A DNA stretch of 64,000 nt from Moringa oleifera (taxonomy: Eukaryota > Streptophyta > Magnoliopsida > Brassicales > Moringaceae), in the NCBI GenBank assembly GCA_021397835.1, contig JAJFZO010000742.1, positions 257,001 through 321,000 of the forward strand. Reading direction: 5' to 3'. A model generated the notes under the pieces. The model was not told the DNA's origin. It did not search any database and saw nothing but the letters and a program-made list of their open reading frames with translations. The translations under genes and the position numbers were made by a program. Shown one piece after another: positions 59,119-64,000 of the stretch (its first letter is position 1; each line of letters starts with the position of its first letter).

Positions 59119-60180
59119 ATGGCAAGACAAAAATGGAAAAGAAGTCATGAGTGAAGGGAGTAACCAAGGTGATGATATTGAGTTCTTAAGGTTGCAGCTT
59201 AAAAGATTGCAGTATAGATTAGATAAGAAGAATGCAATGATTAAGGAACTTAGAGGACATAATTACTAGAATGATAATGAGGCCAAGAGTCTGATTATGA
59301 TGAAGACACACATCACTCAATAGACTTAGGTAGATATCATGTAAGTTATAAAGAATAAGATAAATGGTGGAGTAAGCATAGCCCAAAGAAAAATATCCCA
59401 GAGTTTAAACTTAAAATCTATGTTGATGATTTTATTAATTGGATTAATATGATGAAGAGAATATTTGTGTTTCATGAACCACCAAAACACAAGAAGGTGA
59501 AGTTGGTTGCACTTGAACTAAAAAAGAATGCATCTTTTTGGTAGAAAAATCTGAAAAGACAAAGAGGACATAAGAGGAAGATAAGGTTGTGAAGGAGTTG
59601 AAAAAGAAGTACTTTTTGACAATTATTGGCAAGACATCTTTCTCAAAATCAATAATTTTAAGAAAAAAGAACTTATAGGGGAGGAGTACACTATAGAATT
59701 TGATAGTTTGATGCTAAAAGCAAAGCTTGTGGAACCAAATGAGCAAATCATTACTAGATACCTTGGGGGTCTAAAATATGAGATTTTTAAAGTGGTTCAA
59801 CTTCAGTCATATTAGTTATTGAATGATGTATGCAAGTTGGCTTTAAAAGTTGAGAAGTAATAAAAGTTTAAAAAAGGATCATGGTGTGGTTCCAAAGATG
59901 TATATTCAAAGAATGTTAATTCCAAGCCTACTATCCAAAGCAAAGTGGTGTCAATGGGGCAAAGAAAGGGTAAAGGATCTATTGGTAATGAACAAACACC
60001 TAACTCTTATACACTAAGTAGTAAAAAATGCTTCAAATGTCATGGTTTTAAGTATATTGATTCTGATTGTTCAAATAAAAAGATTGTTACTTCAGTGAAG
60101 GATGTTAGCGATGGAGAAAAAGATAAAGATAACAATGATCAAGAGCATGGTGGTAATGGTATCCATTATAGTGCAATGTA
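59119..60180 (+). pseudogene. Ty3/gypsy gag relic
   Basis: The ATG at 59119 is followed within a few codons by a stop and frameshifts. Readable blocks: an N-terminal helical segment (EFLRLQLKRLQYRLDKKNA), the gag core (VDDFINWINMMKRIFVFHEP near 59430; EEYTIEFDSLMLKAKL near 59680; TRYLGGLKYEIF) and a basic zinc-knuckle region (59945-60181). The knuckle reads CFKCHGFKYIDSDC, with Tyr where the CCHC pattern needs His. Followed by protease and polymerase relics in the same direction. Confidence 0.75.
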
Positions 60181-60239
60181 ACTTAAAAGTGTCCCATGTA
60201 ATAAAGGATGAAATACCAAATGTACTTCTTTAGTAAGGT

Positions 60240-60600
60240 GTGTTTAATGATCATTGATAGTGGCAGCTTTGAGAATGTGGTATCTTTGAAAGCTCAAGTT
60301 AGACACTATTTCACATCCAAATCCTTACCAATTAAGCTAGCTGTTAAAAGGGAGTGAAATTAAGGTAATTAAAATATGCTTAGTCTTATTTTTTATTGAA
60401 AAGAATTGTAAAGGTGAAGTATGTTGTGATGTTGCTCCTATGGATGCTTGTCATTTATTGCTAGGTAAACCTTGACAATATGATAGAAGGGTGTTGTGCG
60501 ATGATTATAAGTATACTTATTCTTTCAAGGTGAATGATAAAAAGATCATTTTAGCTCCATTGTAGCCTTTTGAAGCAAGTCTAGCAAAGAAAGAAGTTAG
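60240..60600 (+). pseudogene. Ty3/gypsy aspartic protease relic
   Basis: IIDSGSFENVVSLKAQV carries the DSG active-site signature near 60245, and DVAPMDACHLLLGKP-like text near 60430-60475 the second part of the fold, with a frameshift or stop between and after. Non-functional. Confidence 0.6.
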
Positions 60601-60607
60601 CACTCTT

Positions 60608-61490
60608 TTGTTCTATGGTGCATTCAAGAATGAATTAGAGAAAGGTGGAGTTGTTTTTACTATTGTGGTCGTAGAGGAGAATGCACAACATAATGAACCA
60701 CCAAGAATCATGAAACCAATTATGAATGAGTTTCAAGATGTTATCATGGAGGAGATTCCACATGGTTTTCCACATCTGAGGGACATTGAACATCACATTG
60801 ACTGTGCTCTAATGGTTGTTCTTCAAAATAAAATAGCCTACAGAACAAGTCCTAAAGAGCATAAAGAGCTTAAGAGGCAAGTTAACGAGTTAGTGCAAAA
60901 AAGGTTGATTTAAGAGAGCATGAGTCCATGTGCTGTTCCTACATTATTGGAGCCAAAGAAAGATGGTTCTTAGAGGATGTGTGTGGATAGTCACGTTGTC
61001 AACAAAGTCATAATTAATTATCAGTTTCAAATTTAAGGTTAGATGATTTACTTGATCAATTATGCGGTGCATTTATTTTTTTAAAAAAATTGATTTGAGA
61101 AGTGGTTACCATCAAATTAAAATAAGACTTGGAGATGAATGGAAGACATCATTTAAAATAAGAGATGGTTTATATAAAGATTGCTTATACCATTTGGATT
61201 GTCTAATGCACTTAGTACTTTCGTGCGATTTATGAATCACATACTTAAGTAATGCACTGATTCTTTTATTGTGGTTTACTTTAATGATATATTGGTATAT
61301 GACAAAAATGAAGATGAGCATATTGATTAACTTACACAACTATTTCTCATTTTAAAGGAGCAAAAAATTTATATTAATTTAAGAAAGTGTGAATTCTTTA
61401 CTCCTAATATAGTGTTCTGGGGTATATTTTTTCAAGAGAAGGAATTATGATGGATCAAAATGAGGTACAAGCTATTCTCAATTAGCCAAC
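60608..61490 (+). pseudogene. Ty3/gypsy reverse transcriptase relic
   Basis: An open stretch at 60608-60913 covers the approach to RT (FPHLRDIEHHIDC, AYRTSPKEHKELKRQ), ending in a stop after RLI. Then in pieces: PCAVPTLLEPKKDGS, the [10 protein letters not shown] block (about 61090), [12 protein letters not shown], and the catalytic box near 61272, which reads YFNDIL where Ty3/gypsy enzymes have two Asp. With several stops and frameshifts the enzyme is dead. Orientation and order fit gag-protease-RT-RNase H-integrase. Confidence 0.8.
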
Positions 61491-61559
61491 ACCTACTTCT
61501 CTGCATAATGTTCGAAGTCTCTATTGGTTGACTTCTTTTTACAGGCGGTTCATTAAGGG

Positions 61560-62110
61560 CTTTACTTTTATTGTTGCTCTAATCACTGAATGCTAGCTTG
61601 AAAGGTGACAAGCTTAAGTGGATTAGTAAAGCTAATGATGCATTTAAGTTATTGAAAAAAAAAAGTGATAAAGGCTCTTATTTTAATTCTTCCTAACTTT
61701 GACAAGGTGTTTGAGGTTGAATGTGATGCTTCTAACATTGATATTGGTGCTGTTTTGAGTCAAGAAGAAAGGTTTATTGTCTTTTCAATGAGAAGCTTAA
61801 AGATTGCTAAAGGAAGTATTCTACTTATGACAAGGAGTTCTATGCGATTTATAAAGCCTTGTACCATTGGAGTTAATACTTTCTTGTAAAGCCTTTTGCT
61901 CTTTATTCTGATCATGAAGCATTGAAGTTCATTAATCACCAGCACGAGTTAAACAAGAGACATACAGCTTGGATTGAGTACTTGCAATCTTAACTTTACC
62001 ATGAAGCATAAATCCTATGTTCAAAATGTTATTGCTGATGCATTGAGTAAGAAGCATTCTCTTTTATCAACCATAGAGATTACAATGGTGGGATTCGATG
62101 CTTGTAAGGA
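61560..62110 (+). pseudogene. Ty3/gypsy RNase H relic
   Basis: VFEVECDASNIDIGAVLSQE holds the first catalytic Asp motif of retroelement RNase H. A frameshift follows near 61795, then the original frame resumes (SDHEALKFINHQH near 61905; DALSKKHSLLSTIE near 62038). Confidence 0.75.
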
Positions 62111-62214
62111 TCTTTATGAGCATGATGTTGATTTCAGCTCAATATGGTAGAATTACAAATTAGGTTCTTATAAACAATTTTCTATCTTCGATGGATTTCC
62201 TTTTAAAGCTAATG

Positions 62215-62800
62215 CATTGTGTGTTCCATCTTGTTCTTTGGGACAAATGATTTTGGTAGAAGCTTATGGCAGCATTTTGGGAGGACACTTTGGTAGAGAC
62301 AAAACTTTGGCTATAGTTCTAGCTAATTTCTATTGGCCAAAGATGTTTAGAGATATGGATCTAGTTCAAGCTAATTTCTATTGGTCAAAGATGTTTAGAG
62401 ATGTTTAGTTCCTCATCTTATAACCAAGCAATTTAGTAGAGATACTAATGAAAGGACAAAATAGATCAAAAAGTTACATGAGAATGTAAGAGCAGCCATT
62501 GAGAAGTAAAATGAGAAATACAAGTAAGTTGCCAATAATAATTGAAAGCATATGGAGTTTAAAAATAGTGATCTAGTTTGGATTCATCTAAGAAAGGAGA
62601 GGTTTTCGCAAGAAAATTTGGGAAGTTAAAACCAAATTCTGATGGTCCATTTAAGGTGCTTAGGAGGACTAGTGAAAATGTTTATGAGATTAAGTTACCA
62701 ACTAATTATGTAGTTTCCCCAACATTCAATGTGGCTGACTTAAGTCTATATCATGCTGAGGGTAACATTGGAGACTTAAAGAGAAGTCTTTTCAACTAGA
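62215..62800 (+). pseudogene. Ty3/gypsy integrase relic lacking its catalytic core
   Basis: The N-terminal zinc-binding segment is present (GGHFGRDKTLAIVLANFYWP, 62270-62340), but the frame ends right after a 48-bp tandem duplication. The next readable text (LHENVRAAIEK, then KNSDLVWIHLRKERF, then FGKLKPNSDGPFKVLRRTSE and SPTFNVADLSLYHAE; 62470-62770) belongs to the C-terminal domain. The roughly 500-600 bp that should encode the DDE catalytic core is absent. Confidence 0.8.
62321..62400. repeat. 48-bp tandem duplication in the integrase relic
   Basis: AGCTAATTTCTATTGGCCAA at 62321 recurs as AGCTAATTTCTATTGGTCAA at 62369, followed in both by AGATGTTTAGAGAT. The duplication is in frame (16 codons). 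Confidence 0.85.
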
Positions 62801-62809
62801 GGTAGAATA

Positions 62810-63600
62810 AGGTTTTTTAGTTTGGGTGGGCTAATTTTCTTTTGTCAATTATAATTTTTTTATTTTAAAATAAAGGTACATAAAATAAAGAAATTTTATT
62901 TCTTAAATATAATTATTTGTAAATTTAATTTTTTATGAAATTTTATATTATTAAAATTATTAATAACAAAATTTATATCAATTGACTCAAGAATATTTTT
63001 AATATAAATAATCATTCCATATATCAAAAAAATTATCACCTATTTTATTATAAAAATCTTTTTAGTAAGTTTCATAAGTGAAAATTAATGATGTATTAAA
63101 GTTATGTTGCATTATCTACTTTCACAAATTTCAATTTTCAGATTAAAACTTTTTTAGCTACAATCACCTCTTTGTTACTTAGTACTCGCAAGAACTTTTT
63201 TATCACTTTTTAAGGATTTCATTCTGCTATGTTTAAAACTCATAACTTTGGTGAGTGTTATATTCCATGCGTACAATGGATTAAGTATTATCCAATGAGA
63301 TTGAAAAAAAAAATCTATATATCTCACTCATCAATATATGTGAGGTATTTTGCTTAGTTTGTATGTTTACATAAACATTTATTAATCTTTACAAAAATGA
63401 ATAGACCAATAATTGATAAATAACAATAAAAAATAAAAAATCAATGAAAAAAATATATACAAGATTTTAAATGTTTAGAATCAATTAGTTAAATATAAAT
63501 TTAAAAATAAATGAAAATAAAAAATTATAAATAATTGAATTCTATTATTTTGATTTCTTTACTTAATTAAAAATATATCAACTTATAACAAAATATTACA
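62810..63600. other. AT-rich intergenic
   Basis: No gene and no recognisable 3' LTR. Confidence 0.5.
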
Positions 63601-63604
63601 TTAT

Positions 63605-63715
63605 TTTTGCCCCTCTGTCAAGCAAGTGTTCTTATACTTCTCTTGCTAATATGCTTGAAAATAACTAGATAAGATGACCACCAAGGTGTTATATCTCCTA
63701 AATGGTTACTTGCAA
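63605..63715. repeat. Short fragment of the P-family upstream block
   Basis: GTCAAGCAAGTGTTCTTATACTTCT followed by ATATGCTTGAAAATAACTAGATAAGATGACCACCAAGG corresponds to 25485-25560 and 32475-32545. The gene that should lie to its left is not there. Confidence 0.55.
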
Positions 63716-64000
63716 GGGATTTAGTTTTAAAAAATTCAAAAGGGATGGAAATAAGAAAACATCAAACTATCATCACTGATAGAACCTCAACTTAATACTT
63801 GAAACATCAAGATCTTAGGTTCAATGAGTAAAGTACATCATGTATTATGATTGAAGCATTATAATATTCAATGATCTGTCTAAAGATAAAGTGCTTAGTA
63901 TCTATAACATACATGGAAAGGGCAGGTGATTAAGCCTTTAATAAATTCACAAACATATTTGTGTTGAGACACTTTAATTACAAAGGTATCCTTGATAAGT

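Noticed and set aside
1..64000. tRNA, rRNA or organelle insertions
   Set aside because: None recognised on reading, though a covariance-model scan was not possible, so short RNA genes could be missed.

Overview
This window is plant nuclear DNA, most likely from a eudicot. It is AT-rich and repeat-dense, with small intron-containing genes, degenerate CACTA, hAT and Ty3/gypsy transposons, a PIF/Harbinger-like MITE and pseudogenes of typical plant families (an EMB506-type ankyrin protein and an RNase H-like protein). Nothing looks bacterial. I cannot name the species from the sequence. No calls rest on database searches; family assignments come from recognisable motifs.

Layout: 1-1990 is the edge of a GC-rich satellite with a repeat unit of about 180 bp. 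2.0-3.9 kb is AT-rich DNA with a 95-bp tandem duplication. 3.99-9.33 kb holds two decayed, still intron-bearing minus-strand genes (RNase H-like, then EMB506-like). 10.27-13.14 kb is a tandem array of an AT-rich unit of about 0.8 kb. 13.1-17.3 kb looks like the LTR and gag-like part of an old retroelement. 17.9-23.5 kb holds parts of two CACTA elements with termini at 21142 and 23494. 24.8-34.4 kb is a cluster of a small-protein family: P1 and P2 are intact on the minus strand, P3 is a broken minus-strand copy, and P4 is a plus-strand relative with two in-frame stops. A MITE (27975-28827) and a CACTA transposase relic (29.1-31.5 kb) sit inside this cluster. 37.9-40.2 kb is a two-exon gene for a small methyl-CpG-binding-domain (MBD)-like protein. 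41.5-44.3 kb is a second LTR-like region with tandem repeats. 45.8-51.0 kb is a second CACTA element, on the minus strand. 51.9-56.9 kb is a second P4 copy (P4b), split by a 4.3-kb hAT element. 57.9-58.1 kb and 63.6-63.7 kb are further fragments of the P-family duplication unit. 58.5-62.8 kb is a degenerate Ty3/gypsy element.

Probably functional genes are few: P1 (24856-25245), P2 (26948-27370) and the MBD-like gene (37868-40175). The most interesting signal is the P family. Two different N-terminal architectures (P1/P2 against P4) carry the same Asn/Gly-rich C-terminal module, bounded by two Gly-Pro pairs exactly 28 residues apart. The P1, P2 and P3 upstream regions share a conserved GATAA...AGAATCATCTTT element. 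The module looks like a short beta-arch or amyloid-type motif, but that function is inference only.
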